Positions 63,393 to 64,000 of a DNA stretch of 64,000 nt are shown here, one piece after another. The notes under the pieces were generated by a model. That model did not search any database and was not told the origin of the DNA. It worked only from the letters and a program-made list of their open reading frames with translations. This DNA comes from Rhodopirellula sp. (GTDB taxonomy: Bacteria > Planctomycetota > Planctomycetia > Pirellulales > Pirellulaceae). The translations under genes and the position numbers were made by a program. The DNA is taken from NCBI GenBank assembly GCA_002701385.1, contig NZVD01000090.1, positions 62,557 through 126,556 of the forward strand, given 5' to 3'. Within the stretch, counting starts at the first letter, position 1, and each line of letters starts with the position of its first letter.

Positions 63393-63556
63393 CCCTATGA
63401 CATCGCAGTTGGCGCGGGCTTGGTATACTGACTATGTCAGGAAACCGCTCTTGCCCCGTCCATCAAAGCAAAGGCGATCTACGAATTGTGTGGCGATCAG
63501 CGAAATGGATTCCCCGAGACATCCCCTTGTGAAAAGGCGCTGAAAAAGACACTCGA

Positions 63557-64000
63557 ATGTATCCCACCAAGCAATCCACGTTCTCACTCCTTATTGGCCT
63601 GCTGCTCGCCACATCGGTGCTGCATGCCGATGAGATTCCAGCGCCAGCCGCTGCACTCTTGGAGCGGAACTGTGTTGGCTGCCACGACGGTTCGTCCAAG
63701 AAAGGTAACCTGGATCTGACTTCGCTGGCTTTCGACCTTGAGGATCACGCCACACAGGATCGCTGGATTCAAATTCACGATCGCATTATGAAGGGGGAGA
63801 TGCCGCCCAAGCCGAATGACTTGCCCGAGTCTGAAAGAGCATTGATGGTCACGGCTTTGCGCCGTCCTCTCGCGGCAGCAGACCGCGCGAAAATTGCCAC
63901 AAGCGGGCGAGGTCCGATGCGTCGTCTGAACCGCATCGAGTTCCAACAGAACCTGCGTGACCTCCTACACCTTCCGCATCTCGACATTCTCGACCGTTTG
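63557..64000 (+). CDS. N-terminal part of a DUF1587/DUF1592-type cytochrome protein, cut by window end
   Basis: ATG at 63557 opens a frame of 148 codons that is still open at the last base; the ORF track lists only shadows here. The product starts with a signal peptide ('STFSLLIGLLLATSVLHADE'), a Planctomycete cytochrome C domain with C39-V-G-C42-H43 followed by 'SSKKGNLDLTSLAFDL' and 'IMKGEMPPKPNDLPESERAL', then the first part of DUF1587 ('MRRLNRIEFQQNLRDLLHL'). It should continue like the 941-residue protein at 21957. A DUF1552 partner may lie beyond the window. Confidence 0.88.
   Translation, partial: MYPTKQSTFSLLIGLLLATSVLHADEIPAPAAALLERNCVGCHDGSSKKGNLDLTSLAFDLEDHATQDRWIQIHDRIMKGEMPPKPNDLPESERALMVTALRRPLAAADRAKIATSGRGPMRRLNRIEFQQNLRDLLHLPHLDILDRL

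Noticed and set aside
63421-63429. Extended -10 promoter TGGTATACT
   Set aside because: No matching -35 hexamer at 16-18 bp spacing; too weak alone to list as a promoter.
57643-64000. Distal attachment repeat (second copy of the tRNA-Lys 3' end)
   Set aside because: I looked for GGTTCGAGTCCTAG-like sequence downstream and did not find it in the window.

Overview
The window reads as a chromosomal segment of a Planctomycetota bacterium, probably a free-living aquatic, polysaccharide-degrading one. The evidence is the density of families expanded in that phylum: Planctomycete cytochrome C / DUF1549 / DUF1553 proteins, DUF1592/DUF1588 proteins, DUF1501 and DUF1552 Tat proteins, secreted sulfatases, DUF1080, a PVC-type heme dehydrogenase-like protein, and a tyrosine integrase of the planctomycete type. 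Genus cannot be fixed from the sequence. Most of the window has moderate, near-even base composition. The stretch 57.6-60.9 kb is visibly AT-richer and 61.2-62.6 kb visibly GC-richer.

Layout. 1-9.0 kb: sulfated-polysaccharide region with the 3' end of a heme-domain protein, a very large secreted heparinase II/III-like protein, two secreted sulfatases and a GNAT gene remnant. 9.1-15.3 kb: metallophosphoesterase, a DUF1553 -> DUF1501 pair, and an exported thioredoxin-fold protein. 15.3-21.9 kb: phosphoenolpyruvate carboxylase behind a three-gene run (orphan beta-class DNA methyltransferase, DUF1653 protein, Cys-motif protein), a PhoD-like phosphatase, and a 50-codon gene too short for the ORF track. 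21.9-31.1 kb: a DUF1592 gene divergent from a DUF1552 -> DUF1553 -> DUF1501 run, then a fumarylacetoacetate-hydrolase family enzyme with a clear terminator. 31.1-37.0 kb: fatty acid desaturase, DsrE-like lipoprotein, and a four-gene minus-strand operon (N-acetylneuraminate-lyase-like aldolase, LarA-like racemase, DUF1080, PdxA). 37.3-45.5 kb: one 2750-residue zinc-ribbon/polytopic membrane protein built from internal tandem repeats of about 550 residues. 45.7-57.5 kb: SDR and cupin enzymes, AhpD and AhpC separated by a TPR lipoprotein, an MMPL/RND transporter, an alpha/beta-hydrolase-domain protein, a GH88-like glycoside hydrolase, and a GAF-AAA+-Fis regulator.

At 57,570 lies a tRNA-Lys(CTT) gene. 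A truncated tyrosine integrase on the opposite strand has its last codons inside the tRNA T-arm and anticodon region, the classic signature of a genomic island at a tRNA. Behind it are a small double-HTH protein preceded by a near-perfect operator-like inverted repeat, an unknown 209-residue protein whose Shine-Dalgarno sequence is buried in a perfect hairpin stem, and a secreted seven-blade WD40 protein made of very similar repeats. After gene debris the composition jumps to GC-rich with a BNR-repeat secreted protein. More debris follows, including a zinc-ribbon minigene broken by a stop codon. The window ends inside a DUF1592-type cytochrome gene that the ORF track omits because it runs off the edge.

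The best candidates for something undescribed are the repeat-built giant membrane protein, the tRNA-Lys island with its two regulatory hairpins, and the aldolase-LarA-DUF1080-PdxA operon. No CRISPR array, complete insertion sequence or rRNA gene was seen.
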